Assembly (NCBI GenBank): GCA_030693705.1
Contig: JAUYAB010000068.1
Span: 1 to 64,000 of the forward strand
Source: Ignavibacteria bacterium
GTDB taxonomy: Bacteria; Bacteroidota; Ignavibacteria; Ignavibacteriales; Ignavibacteriaceae
DNA: 64,000 nt
Direction of reading: 5' to 3'
The notes beneath the pieces were generated by a model. The model was not told the DNA's origin and did not search any database. It was given only the letters and a program-made list of their open reading frames with translations. Positions 9,286 to 18,285 of this stretch are shown piece by piece. The translations under genes were made by a program, and so were the position numbers. How positions within the stretch are numbered: the first letter of the stretch is position 1; every line of letters begins with the position of its first letter.

Positions 9286-10380
9286 TTATTTCCTCTTCAA
9301 AACAATAACCGTAGCGTCATCAAAAATGTTTTGCTCGCCGATGAATTTTTTTAATTCGTTTAAGATGCTATCCTTGATCTCTTTGCTTGAAAGATGTGAA
9401 TATTTTGTAATAACGTTTTTTAATTTCTCTTCACCAAATTCTCTTTCAAAAGTATTTCTACTTTCAATAAGCCCGTCTGTAAAAAGAACAAAAATATCTT
9501 CACTTTTTGCTTCTATAAAAATTTCTTCCAGGTTCTCATTAAAAATAGATTGATTTGATAATCCAATCCCGATTCCCTTAGGTTGAAAGAATTCAAAACT
9601 GTGCGAAGCGCGGGTGTATTTGTAAAGTGGTAAATGTCCGGCGCGGGCAAATTTGAAATTCCCTTCCTCATTAAGAGAAAGAATTGATGCAGTAAAGAAA
9701 TTCCCCACTTTTATTTTTTTGTAAAGTTCACAATTTAATTGAGAAAGAATCTCGGTAGGCGATTGGAAAAAATGCCCAAGAAGATGGAACGCCGCCTTTA
9801 TTTGAAGCATATATAATGCGGCTCCGAGCCCTTTCCCGGAAACATCTCCAATGATTATATGTTTCAGTTTGTTATCTGTCGGGTCACATGAAAAATCGAG
9901 ATAATCGCCTCCGACTTCCTGAGCGGTTTCGTAAAAAAAGTCAATATCGTAAAAATCATTTTGCGGTGGTTCTTTCGGCAAAGCATTTATTTGAACATCA
10001 CGCGCTACCTCCAATTCGTTCCGCATGATGAGTTTGTCAGCCAGTTCAAATGCTAATAAAATATTTATTCCAACGAATCCGGATAGCACATAAAACCAAA
10101 CATCGTTTTGCCATCCCCATAAAAAAAGAAAAAGAAGAACGAAATAGATGAATCGTCTCGCCGGATTTAATTTTAAGAGAAATGCGATAAAAAGATTCTT
10201 TGCTAATTTTAAATACCGCATCGGTTTACTTTTAGAGGAAACTTCTTCCGCGTACTTTGAATAGAACGTAAGATAACCGGCGGCATCTTTGGTAATCAGT
10301 TGCCTGATTTCTTTTGCAGAAATATCGGATGTTAATATTCCGAACAAGTCTTTTAATTTTTTTGCAGTACCATTAAACAT
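9286..10380 (-). CDS. Membrane-anchored SpoIIE/RsbU-type PP2C serine phosphatase
   Basis: A 364-residue protein. The N-terminal 60 residues are basic and soluble. One or two hydrophobic segments follow (about residues 65-115, rich in Phe, Leu and Trp). A cytosolic PP2C-like phosphatase domain runs from about residue 125 to the end. Its metal-binding motifs are visible: GGDYLDF, GDVSGKG, ARAGHLPL and FTDGLIESRN. Such enzymes dephosphorylate anti-sigma-factor antagonists in partner-switching pathways. No anti-sigma factor, STAS protein or histidine-kinase-like partner is encoded nearby, so its targets must lie elsewhere. It is transcribed away from the repeat-bearing gene-poor stretch and toward the NMO-like gene, 157 bases upstream of that gene's start. 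Confidence 0.85.
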   Translation of the reverse strand: MFNGTAKKLKDLFGILTSDISAKEIRQLITKDAAGYLTFYSKYAEEVSSKSKPMRYLKLAKNLFIAFLLKLNPARRFIYFVLLFLFLWGWQNDVWFYVLSGFVGINILLAFELADKLIMRNELEVARDVQINALPKEPPQNDFYDIDFFYETAQEVGGDYLDFSCDPTDNKLKHIIIGDVSGKGLGAALYMLQIKAAFHLLGHFFQSPTEILSQLNCELYKKIKVGNFFTASILSLNEEGNFKFARAGHLPLYKYTRASHSFEFFQPKGIGIGLSNQSIFNENLEEIFIEAKSEDIFVLFTDGLIESRNTFEREFGEEKLKNVITKYSHLSSKEIKDSILNELKKFIGEQNIFDDATVIVLKRK

Positions 10381-11160
10381 AAATCAGCAGAATTTTTTAA
10401 TTAAATTACATGGTAAATCTATAAAAAAAATTGTTACTTATTCTAATGGATGAAAAGAAGTTTAAGCGGCAAAGCTGAAGCAGTTGAAAGTGGAAAGTTA
10501 CAAGTTGAAAGTTTGTTTTGCGGAAAAGGAAAACTAATGATAAAATTAAATCAGAATATTTGTGTTGAGACAAAATTCAACTAAACCATTAAAAGGAAAT
10601 GCGGGATTGTTACAATTATAGATTGAGGAATTTTAATAAATTGATAGGGAATTCTAATTAACCGGCGAATAAGTAAAATGACTCGTAAAGAAATTGCAAT
10701 TAGTTGATGAGGAATTGCAATTACCCGGCGATTAATTACAATTACCCGGTAAATAATTATAATTACCTGGTGATTAATTACAATTACTCGGTAAGGAATT
10801 ACAATTACTTGAGAAGTATTAGCAATTAATTCAGCGTTTTTTGCGCAAAAACGAAGTTATTTGAAAAATAATCCAATTTTTTACCAAACAACCGCCTATG
10901 GGCACAAGCTCATTTATTTAATAGCTGTTAAATATTATTTCAAGGAAAATCGGATGATAGCTGAAACAATTGAATTTTGATTCTATCATGATTTATATGG
11001 GCAAAATGAAAAAGTTAAATTTGATAGAAAAAGCAAACAGAGTTAATGATTATAATAAAGTATCTCAAACCCGTAGAAATTATACGGAAAGATAATGAAA
11101 GTTATTCATACGAAACTGTTGGATCAGTTGCAGCAGAACCTAATGCAAGGAGAAAGAGAA
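10381..11160. other. 780-bp gene-poor stretch
   Basis: There is no convincing gene here. The stretch holds short GAAAGT-type repeats (about 10478-10515), a 21-bp tandem repeat (10654-10820), a hairpin CGTTTTT/AAAAACG with a 5-base loop at 10835-10853, and a doubtful 35-codon frame at 10988-11095. It contains the 5' regions of the divergently transcribed phosphatase and lipoprotein genes. Confidence 0.6.
10654..10820. repeat. Degenerate 21-bp tandem repeat, eight units
   Basis: Units start at 10654, 10675, 10696, 10717, 10738, 10759, 10780 and 10801 (the last is 20 bp). The best-conserved form is CAATTACCCGGTRAWTAATTA, with AATTA at both ends and a short CCGG core. The middle units (10717-10800) differ from one another at only a few positions and the outer ones are more decayed. 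The period equals two DNA helical turns and also seven codons. Confidence 0.9.
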
Positions 11161-11607
11161 ATGGAAATAAATCGCTTTTCGATTTTTTTAATTATGATAA
11201 TTAGTTTGATAGCTTGTCGTAATAGTGATGAAAAAAAGATTGTAAGAGAAATTCCGACTCAAGCAGTAATAAAATATGTTGATTTTGAAATAGAAACTTT
11301 TTATGCTATTGACAAGAATTCCTTTGAAAAATCCTTTTCTGAAGATATTAAAGAGATAACAGTTAAAGAAAAAATATTTTTAGACAGCCTTGATCAAATC
11401 ATCACAAATCTTAAACCATCAGCTAAAGGTTTCAAGCCAGATGTTAGGATGATAATCAAGATTTTATATAAGGATGACCGATCGAAGATCATAGCCTTAA
11501 GTGATATAGCCCTTGAAGTTAATGGAGTAGAAATGGTTTTTGAACCAAGACTTCTATCTTTTATAAAAACACATCTGTTGTTAAGCACGGATATAGAACA
11601 AAACTAG
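11161..11607 (+). CDS. Small lipoprotein of unknown function
   Basis: A 148-residue protein. The chosen ATG has AAGGAG 9 bases upstream and gives a clean lipoprotein signal peptide, with hydrophobic residues 6-17 and a lipobox LIAC at Cys19. An in-frame ATG at 11095 would add 22 polar residues before the signal and is unlikely. The mature part is mixed alpha/beta with many Lys, Glu and Ile and no recognisable domain. No family is recognised. It sits alone between the repeat region and rsmB. Confidence 0.65.
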   Translation: MEINRFSIFLIMIISLIACRNSDEKKIVREIPTQAVIKYVDFEIETFYAIDKNSFEKSFSEDIKEITVKEKIFLDSLDQIITNLKPSAKGFKPDVRMIIKILYKDDRSKIIALSDIALEVNGVEMVFEPRLLSFIKTHLLLSTDIEQN

Positions 11608-11661
11608 AATAGTTCTTTCTAGAAATTTGAGAATATTGGACTGATAGAGGAAGAAACAAGC

Positions 11662-12879
11662 ATGACAAAATTACATCGAAATATTTGTGAAGGAATTATT
11701 TTCAACCTTGACCAAATATTTTTTAAGAAAAAATTTGCGGATAAGGCGATTGAGCAATCGTTAAAATCCAATAAAAAATGGGGAAGTAGGGACAGAAAAT
11801 TTATTGCTGAAACGACCTATACAATTGTCCGCTATTGGCGCATGTTAAATGAGATGATGGGTATTAATGCTGAAGAAAACAACGATTATCTGTGGAAACT
11901 TTTTGCCGGTTACCTTCTCTGGAAAAATATTCCTCTGCCACCGTGGGATGAATTTTCTACAATCAACAAAGAAAAAATTTCAATCGAAAAGAACTATAAA
12001 CTTGATGAAAGAAAAATTAAGGAGTCAATTCCCGATTGGCTTGATGAACTCGGAGAAAGAGAATTGGGTGATCGGTGGGATACAGAAATTTCCGCATTAA
12101 ACAAAGAAGCTCCGGTTATTCTACGTACAAATACTTTGAAAATTTCAAGAGAAGCTTTGCAAAGAAAATTTTTAGAAATCGGAATTCAAACTTTTCCTCT
12201 TGATTTTACAAACGATGCATTGCTTGTTGAACAACGGCAAAATCTTTTTCAAACTCCCTATTTCAAAGAAGGTTATTTTGAACTCCAGGATGCGTCATCT
12301 CAGCTTGTTGCAAATTATTTAGATGTAAAACCGGGAATGCGTGTAATTGATGCATGTGCAGGAGCCGGAGGTAAATCACTTCACATTGCAGCACTGATGC
12401 AAAATAAAGGCAAAGTCCTTGCACTCGATACAGAAGAGTGGAAATTGAATGAATTAAAAAAACGTGCGAATAGAAACGGGATCAACATTATTGAAACACG
12501 AACAATCAGTTCTTCTAAAGTGATAAAACGTCTTGCGGACAGCGCTAACCGCGTGTTACTTGATGTTCCTTGTTCCGGCTTGGGAGTATTGCGCCGCAAT
12601 CCCGATGCAAAATGGAAACTAACGAATGAACGGATTGAAGAATTAAAATTGCTCCAGCAAAAAATTTTAGAAAGTTATTCTTCGATGGTAAAACCTAACG
12701 GGAAAATTGTTTATTCAACATGTTCAATTCTTCCATCAGAAAATGAGGGACAAATTGAAAGATTTTTTTCATCTGAAATGAACCGTCAAAAGTTCAAACT
12801 AATTGAGGAGAGAAAAATTTCTCCTGCAACAGATGGATTTGACGGATTTTACATTTCTGTACTCCAACGCCTGGATTAA
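11662..12879 (+). CDS. rsmB: RsmB/NOP2-family rRNA cytosine-C5 methyltransferase
   Basis: A 405-residue SAM-dependent enzyme expected to methylate a cytosine of 16S rRNA. The N-terminal part (about residues 1-140) is a helical NusB-like region with the usual SRDRKFIAETTY segment. The methyltransferase core has the SAM motif DACAGAGGKS (about residue 232), the catalytic PCSG motif in LLDVPCSGLGVLRRNP, and the second conserved cysteine in VYSTCSI. RsmB from enterobacteria is somewhat longer (about 430 residues), so the RNA-binding head is compact here. It precedes the dcw operon by 249 bases and is separate from it. Confidence 0.9.
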   Translation: MTKLHRNICEGIIFNLDQIFFKKKFADKAIEQSLKSNKKWGSRDRKFIAETTYTIVRYWRMLNEMMGINAEENNDYLWKLFAGYLLWKNIPLPPWDEFSTINKEKISIEKNYKLDERKIKESIPDWLDELGERELGDRWDTEISALNKEAPVILRTNTLKISREALQRKFLEIGIQTFPLDFTNDALLVEQRQNLFQTPYFKEGYFELQDASSQLVANYLDVKPGMRVIDACAGAGGKSLHIAALMQNKGKVLALDTEEWKLNELKKRANRNGINIIETRTISSSKVIKRLADSANRVLLDVPCSGLGVLRRNPDAKWKLTNERIEELKLLQQKILESYSSMVKPNGKIVYSTCSILPSENEGQIERFFSSEMNRQKFKLIEERKISPATDGFDGFYISVLQRLD

Positions 12880-13045
12880 AAATGGTGGGGGAAAATTCCT
12901 ATTTTTCAATTCATTTAACAACCAACTTTAATTCAATTTCTTTATCCTTATACTTTATAACAAGTTACCCTTCCGAAATCTCTCTAACTGCCTAAAAATA
13001 AATAAGTTATCAGAAAAAAAACTTAATCTTTTTTGAAGATTTTTC

Positions 13046-13074
13046 TTGACTTTACCGAAAAAAATCACTTATTT
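13046..13074 (+). promoter_or_regulatory. Promoter of the dcw operon
   Basis: TTGACT (13046-13051), a 17-bp spacer and TTATTT (13069-13074), with TTTTG continuing toward the Bacteroidota-type TAnnTTTG form. The predicted start of transcription falls inside the MraZ boxes that follow. Confidence 0.65.
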
Positions 13075-13100
13075 TGGGAGGTAGTGGGAGGAAGTGGTTG
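13074..13100 (+). promoter_or_regulatory. MraZ operator: three direct boxes at 10-bp period
   Basis: TTGGGAG (13074), GTGGGAG (13084) and GTGGTTG (13094) are spaced exactly 10 bp apart. They overlap the promoter's downstream edge and lie 28 bases before mraZ. MraZ is known in other bacteria to bind TGGG-type direct repeats here and repress its own operon. Confidence 0.85.
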
Positions 13101-13128
13101 ATAAATCCAATAATAAAGGAAAGATAAG

Positions 13129-13569
13129 TTGTTCAAAGGACAGTTTTTACATTCGATTGATAGCAAAGGAAGATTAAGCATCCCGTCCCGCTTACGCAAA
13201 AACGTTTTACAAGAGGCTGATAATTCTTTTGTAATGACTTTGGGAATTGATAAGTGCATCGAAATTTATCCTAAGGATCAATGGAAATTAATTGAAGAAA
13301 AACTTTTAAAACTTAATTTCTTCGATCAACGGGAAGCAAGATTTATTAGAATGATGCTGCAAAATGCGCAAGAAGATACGATGGATGCGCAATCGCGAAT
13401 TTTGATCCCACAAACTCTTTTGGATTACGCAGAAATAAAAAATGAAGTGTTGATCCTTGGTGTGCTAAAAAAGATCGAACTCTGGAATAACGAAATCTAT
13501 TCCGGTTATTTGTCCGGATCGCCGGAAACTTTTGAACAAATTGCATCCCAAGTTATGAGAATTGAATGA
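13129..13569 (+). CDS. mraZ: Transcriptional regulator MraZ
   Basis: A 146-residue AbrB/SpoVT-like DNA-binding protein that autoregulates the division and cell wall cluster. The start is TTG, supported by AAGGA 8 bases upstream and by the family N-terminus (FKGQFLHSIDSKGRLSIPSRLR). Two MraZ half-domains are visible, with the signature DSKGR at about residues 11-15 and its diverged counterpart DAQSR near residue 84. Three cognate boxes lie immediately upstream. The stop overlaps the rsmH start by four bases (ATGA), so translation is probably coupled. Confidence 0.93.
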   Translation: MFKGQFLHSIDSKGRLSIPSRLRKNVLQEADNSFVMTLGIDKCIEIYPKDQWKLIEEKLLKLNFFDQREARFIRMMLQNAQEDTMDAQSRILIPQTLLDYAEIKNEVLILGVLKKIELWNNEIYSGYLSGSPETFEQIASQVMRIE

Positions 13570-14492
13570 CCGAACTGCTGCATCAACCGGTTTTATTGCA
13601 TGAATCGCTCGACTTACTTATCGGCAACAAATCAGGAAACTATTTTGACGGGACTTTGGGATTTGCCGGACATTCGGAAGCGATCTTACAACATTTAAAT
13701 GATGATGCTCTTTTAGCGGCTACAGATGTGGATGAAACTGCTTTCACCTTTTGCCAAAAAAAATTCGCGAATGATCAACGTGTGAAATTGTACAATTTTA
13801 ATTTTACTCAAATAGACAGTGTTGCAAAATTGGAACAAGTGGAAGGTTTCGATGGAATTTTTGCCGACCTGGGTGTTTCTTCTTTTCAATTAGATAATGT
13901 TGAAAAGGGATTTACATTTCGAGCGGAGGCTCCGCTTGATTTACGGATGAATAAAAATTTAGCTATCAGTGCAGCCGATGTACTTAATACGTTCGAAGAA
14001 GAAGAGTTAACGGATATCTTTTTTAAATACGGTGAAGAGAAAAACTCCAGAAAAATTGCTAAAACGATTATCGAACAAAGAGGTTCAAAAAAATTCCAAA
14101 CAACGTTAGACCTTGTTGAAATTATTGAACAATTAACGCCGCAATATTTTGTGGTTAAAACGCTCGCAAGAATTTTTCAAGCATTGCGCATTTATGTAAA
14201 TGATGAATTGGGAGCTTTGAAAACATTTCTTACAAAAGCAGTTGATCTCCTTCTCCCAAGCGGTCGCATTGTAATTTTAACTTATCATTCGTTGGAAGAT
14301 AGAATTGTAAAAGACCTTTTTAAATTTGAGGAATCGTCTTGTATTTGTCCTCCCGGTTTTCCGGTTTGTACTTGCAATAAAGTGAGCAGATTAAAAATTC
14401 TTACAAAGAAACCAATATTGCCGGGTGAGGACGAAATACTATTGAATAATAGATCACGAAGCGCAAAATTAAGAGCTGCAGAAAAGAAATGA
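13566..14492 (+). CDS. rsmH: 16S rRNA (cytosine-1402-N4)-methyltransferase
   Basis: A 308-residue SAM-dependent methyltransferase, the usual second gene of dcw clusters. Family landmarks seen are the N-terminal HQPVLLHESL, the SAM loop DGTLGFAGHSEAIL (about residues 28-41), DLGVSSFQLD (about 100-109), RIFQALRIYVNDEL, and TYHSLEDRIVK near the C-terminus. A Cys-rich CICPPGFPVCTC segment follows the last motif, as in many homologues. ATGA overlaps link it to mraZ and ftsL. Confidence 0.95.
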   Translation: MTELLHQPVLLHESLDLLIGNKSGNYFDGTLGFAGHSEAILQHLNDDALLAATDVDETAFTFCQKKFANDQRVKLYNFNFTQIDSVAKLEQVEGFDGIFADLGVSSFQLDNVEKGFTFRAEAPLDLRMNKNLAISAADVLNTFEEEELTDIFFKYGEEKNSRKIAKTIIEQRGSKKFQTTLDLVEIIEQLTPQYFVVKTLARIFQALRIYVNDELGALKTFLTKAVDLLLPSGRIVILTYHSLEDRIVKDLFKFEESSCICPPGFPVCTCNKVSRLKILTKKPILPGEDEILLNNRSRSAKLRAAEKK

Positions 14493-14818
14493 GCGGAAAG
14501 AAAGATCACCAGTTACTTCATGTGATGATAATTTTTGTCACCTCAATCTTATTGCTTTTGGGTTATGTAGGATTGAAGCTCCGCATCGATTCGATGAAAA
14601 AAGAAATCGTTATGGATAATGAACAAATAAAACAATTACAAAATCAACAAACGAAGCTGCTGGCGGACGCGCAATTTTTAAGTTCGGAAGAAAGGATCGT
14701 TCCTATTGCTATGGCAGAATTGCAGCTTGAAAAAAAATCACCAATCTATTCGGTTTCAATTTCGAAAAATGAATTGCAGAATTTTGTTACTGCGGGAGAG
14801 GAATTGAATGAACAATAA
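14489..14818 (+). CDS. ftsL: FtsL-like division protein
   Basis: A 109-residue bitopic membrane protein. It has a short cytosolic start, one transmembrane helix (about residues 8-28) and a coiled coil rich in Lys, Gln and Leu (about residues 30-75). FtsL is poorly conserved, so the call rests on size, topology and position between rsmH and ftsI. It would act in the septal FtsQLB/FtsWI complex. It overlaps rsmH by four bases and ftsI by eleven. Confidence 0.75.
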   Translation: MSGKKDHQLLHVMIIFVTSILLLLGYVGLKLRIDSMKKEIVMDNEQIKQLQNQQTKLLADAQFLSSEERIVPIAMAELQLEKKSPIYSVSISKNELQNFVTAGEELNEQ

Positions 14819-16805
14819 TCGATTACTGTTTGTAGTCATTTTTGTTTTTTTAGGATTCCTCACGCTGGTTTTCCGGCTGTATAACATTCAAATTTTGCAC
14901 AATGTAGAATACGGCGCTTATGCGGAGGTTCAGAATAAAACTGTTCAAACGATACAAGCGCAACGCGGCTTAATATATGACGCAAACGGACTTCTGCTTT
15001 CGTTCAACAAGAATGAAGTTTCGTTTTTTGTAGATGTAAAATCCGCTCGAAAAATCGATAAGAAAAAAATTGCTGAAAAATTTTCATCTGAATTAGGTAA
15101 TTCGGTTAAACATTATCTTGATATTATGAAAGCCGCGAAAAGCAGAAATGTTTGCATCGCAAAAAAAGTTGAAGCTGAAAAATCATCAGCATTGAAAAAA
15201 CTAAAAATCAACGGACTCAGATTTGATGAAGATCCATCGCGGGTTTATCAATATGACAATTTTGCTTCACACATTTTAGGATACGTTAATGCCTCGTTTT
15301 CTGGCGCTGATGGAATTGAAAAATACTTTAATAGTGAATTAAAAGGTGTTGATGGAAGCCGCATCATTTTAAGAGATGCACGTGGTGAGATGATTACGGT
15401 TCTAGAAGAATCAATCAATCCTCCTTCCCCGGGAAACTCGATTTATTTAACAATAAATAAAACGTACCAAACGATTTTGGAGAACGCAATAAAAAAGGCG
15501 GCGGTTACTAATGCGGCAGAAAATGCCATCGGGATAGTAATGGATCCAACTAATGGAAAAATTCTTGCGATGGCAAATAGTGAAGATTACAATCCGAATA
15601 TTTATAACACCTGTAGCGATTCTGTTAAACGGAATAAAGTTATCGCAGACATGTACGAGCCAGGTTCAACATTTAAAGCAATTTCGTTAGCGGCTTTTTT
15701 GGATAAGAAAGTCTGTTCCCCGGATGATAAAGTGTTCGGTGAGAACGGAAGTTACAAATTCAAAAATGTTACAATTAAAGATTCACACAACTCAGGCTGG
15801 ATGACCGTGAAAGAGGTATTCACTCATTCAAGTAATATCGGGATGTCGAAACTCTCACAGAGAATTGACGTGCAATCTTTCTATCTCTATTTAAGAGATT
15901 TCGGCATCGGTAATTACACTGATATTCCATTACCCGGTGAAGCAAAAGGAAATTTAAAAAATCCGGCAAATTGGACTGACTACACAAAATCATCTGTATC
16001 ATTTGGATATGAAGTTGCTGTAACTCCAATTCAACTAACGGCAGCTTACGCGGCAATTATCAACGGCGGAAAATTGTTCCAACCTCAGTTAGTAGAAAAA
16101 GTTGAATCAAATGATGGAAAAACAGTCACTGCTTTTCAACCGAAATTCATCAGACAAGTTATTAAAGATGAAACTTCAAAACTGATGCGTGACTTTTTTA
16201 TTGCAGCAGTGGAAGAGGGAACCGGAAAAAAAGCAAAACTTACTGCATGTACTGCAGGAGGCAAAACGGGAACTTCAAGAAAATTAGTTGAAGGAAAATA
16301 CTCAACACAAAGTTATAACTCTTCTTTCATTGGTTTTTTTCCGGCAGAAAATCCTAAATATTTGATCTACGTTTTAGTTAATGCTCCTAAACAAAACAGT
16401 TATTATGGTGGTGATGTAGCAGCGCCGGTGTTTACCGAAGTCGCTTCAAATATAATTGCTATGAATCCTGGTTCAGTAAAACAGCAACACTCAAATAAGC
16501 TTGATACACATTTTTCATACGCGGATAACAAGAAGGTAAAGCAGGCAGAATTGGTCTTTGCCTCTCCGGTTCAAACTCAAAATAATGTGTTTGAAATCGA
16601 TTTCTCAAAAAAAATAATGCCGAACCTTGAAGGGAAATCACTTCGTGAAGCAATACGAATTCTTTCATCTTTCAATGTGAAATGTGAGATAGCAGGAAGT
16701 GGCAAAATTATTTCACAAAGTATTTCCGCTGGAACATCAATTAGAAAAGGAATGTTCTGCAAACTAACGGCACAAAATGAAACTAACGGAATAGCGCTTT
16801 ACTAA
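14808..16805 (+). CDS. ftsI: Division transpeptidase FtsI (class B PBP) with C-terminal PASTA domain
   Basis: A 665-residue septal peptidoglycan transpeptidase. It has an N-terminal TM helix (about residues 5-25) and a dimerisation/pedestal domain with QAQRGLIYDANG. The penicillin-binding domain carries the nucleophile motif STFK (Ser287, Lys290), SSN in THSSNIGMSK and KTGT in GGKTGTSR. A single PASTA-like repeat (MPNLEGKSLREAIRIL) ends the protein from about residue 604. This is more like SpoVD/PBP2x-type proteins than E. coli FtsI and is common in Bacteroidota. GAGAGGA precedes the ATG. The stop overlaps the start of murE by one base. Confidence 0.94.
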   Translation: MNNNRLLFVVIFVFLGFLTLVFRLYNIQILHNVEYGAYAEVQNKTVQTIQAQRGLIYDANGLLLSFNKNEVSFFVDVKSARKIDKKKIAEKFSSELGNSVKHYLDIMKAAKSRNVCIAKKVEAEKSSALKKLKINGLRFDEDPSRVYQYDNFASHILGYVNASFSGADGIEKYFNSELKGVDGSRIILRDARGEMITVLEESINPPSPGNSIYLTINKTYQTILENAIKKAAVTNAAENAIGIVMDPTNGKILAMANSEDYNPNIYNTCSDSVKRNKVIADMYEPGSTFKAISLAAFLDKKVCSPDDKVFGENGSYKFKNVTIKDSHNSGWMTVKEVFTHSSNIGMSKLSQRIDVQSFYLYLRDFGIGNYTDIPLPGEAKGNLKNPANWTDYTKSSVSFGYEVAVTPIQLTAAYAAIINGGKLFQPQLVEKVESNDGKTVTAFQPKFIRQVIKDETSKLMRDFFIAAVEEGTGKKAKLTACTAGGKTGTSRKLVEGKYSTQSYNSSFIGFFPAENPKYLIYVLVNAPKQNSYYGGDVAAPVFTEVASNIIAMNPGSVKQQHSNKLDTHFSYADNKKVKQAELVFASPVQTQNNVFEIDFSKKIMPNLEGKSLREAIRILSSFNVKCEIAGSGKIISQSISAGTSIRKGMFCKLTAQNETNGIALY

Positions 16806-18277
16806 TGGAATTAACTCAATTATTAAATAGTGTCCACGCAATTCAAGTTACCGGTGAGGTACAGCGGAAAGATGTCAGCGGTATTTACTATGATTCCCGT
16901 CGTGTTAAAACAAACGCAATATTTGTTGCTATTAAAGGCTTCAGCAGTGATGGACATAAATTCATCACCGAAGCAATAAATAATGGAGCGATTGCGGTGG
17001 TTATAGAAGACAACAACGCAATTCCGGAGAATTATTTTCATTTAAAAAAAATCGGACGAATCCTTGTTTCTAATTCGCGAGTGGCTCTTGCAGAATTATC
17101 AAACGCATTTTATAAAGAAGCTCCTTCGCATCTCTTTTCTTATGCTATAACAGGTACCAACGGAAAAACTACTACAACATATTTGCTTAAAAATATTTTA
17201 GAAAAGACGGGAAAGAAAACGGGACTCATCGGCACGATCGCGAATATTATCGGCGATAAAATTGTTGAATCGAGTATGACTACACCGGAATCTTCCGACT
17301 TGCATGAATTGTTTTTTACGATGATTGCAGAACAATGTACTTCGGTAGTTATGGAAATTTCTTCTCATTCACTGGAGCTTGAGAGAGTGTACGGAATCCC
17401 GTTTAACGTCGCGATCTTTTCTAATATTACTTCGGATCATCTTGACTTTCACAGCAATTTTGAAAATTATTTAAAAGCAAAGAAAAAATTATTTGACGGG
17501 TTATCCGCTAATGCTTTTGCGGTTATTAATTGCGATGATGATCATTATAGAGATTTGGTGACAGATTGTAAAGCAAAAATTATTACTTACGGAAAAAACG
17601 AGAAAGCAGATTTTAGAATTTCGAATATTACTTTCAATCTTTCGGGAACAAACTTCCTATTGAAGAATGATGGGAAAGAATATTTAATGAAAACTCCATT
17701 GATAGGTGAATTCAATGCTTACAATGCGGCTTCTGCTTTTGTGGCAACTTTTGTGTCGAGTATTTCAGTCGAAAATATTCTGGAAGGAATTGAGACTATT
17801 CCTCTCGTTCCGGGAAGATTTGAAATTGTTTCCGGTAAAACAAAAAAAGCAGTTATCGATTATTCACACACAGCCGATAGCCTTGAAAAAGCAATCATCA
17901 ATTTGAGGAAAGTGATGTCGGCAGAAAATAAGTTAGTAACGGTTTTCGGATGTGGAGGAAATCGAGATGTTACAAAACGTCCGGAAATGGGAAGAATAGC
18001 AACTGAATTAAGCGATACGGTAATCATTACGAATGACAACCCGAGAAATGAAAATCCCGCAGCAATTATTGCTGATATCGAAAAAGGTATTACAAAAAAT
18101 AATTATGAAATTATTTTGGATAGAGAAGCCGCAATAAAAAAAGCAATTATGGAAAGTGATACTTCTTCCGTTGTTCTGATTGCAGGAAAGGGACATGAAA
18201 ATTACCAGATAATCAACGGTGTTAAACATCATTTCTCCGACAAAGAAATTGCTGAAAAATATTTGGCGGGCATGTAA
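16805..18277 (+). CDS. murE: UDP-MurNAc-tripeptide ligase (meso-DAP adding)
   Basis: A 490-residue cytosolic Mur ligase that adds the third stem-peptide residue. It has the N-terminal substrate domain (YYDSRRVK...AIKG), the ATP loop TGTNGKTTT (about residues 115-123) and the C-terminal ligase domain. The DNPRNENP motif is the classical marker for meso-diaminopimelate rather than lysine specificity. This predicts DAP-type peptidoglycan. It lies between ftsI (1-base overlap) and murF (8-base gap). Confidence 0.95.
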   Translation: MELTQLLNSVHAIQVTGEVQRKDVSGIYYDSRRVKTNAIFVAIKGFSSDGHKFITEAINNGAIAVVIEDNNAIPENYFHLKKIGRILVSNSRVALAELSNAFYKEAPSHLFSYAITGTNGKTTTTYLLKNILEKTGKKTGLIGTIANIIGDKIVESSMTTPESSDLHELFFTMIAEQCTSVVMEISSHSLELERVYGIPFNVAIFSNITSDHLDFHSNFENYLKAKKKLFDGLSANAFAVINCDDDHYRDLVTDCKAKIITYGKNEKADFRISNITFNLSGTNFLLKNDGKEYLMKTPLIGEFNAYNAASAFVATFVSSISVENILEGIETIPLVPGRFEIVSGKTKKAVIDYSHTADSLEKAIINLRKVMSAENKLVTVFGCGGNRDVTKRPEMGRIATELSDTVIITNDNPRNENPAAIIADIEKGITKNNYEIILDREAAIKKAIMESDTSSVVLIAGKGHENYQIINGVKHHFSDKEIAEKYLAGM

Positions 18278-18285
18278 GAAGAATT

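Noticed and set aside
10654-10820. Repeat array considered as a CRISPR
   Set aside because: Units are contiguous with no spacers, are only 21 bp and have no cas genes nearby.
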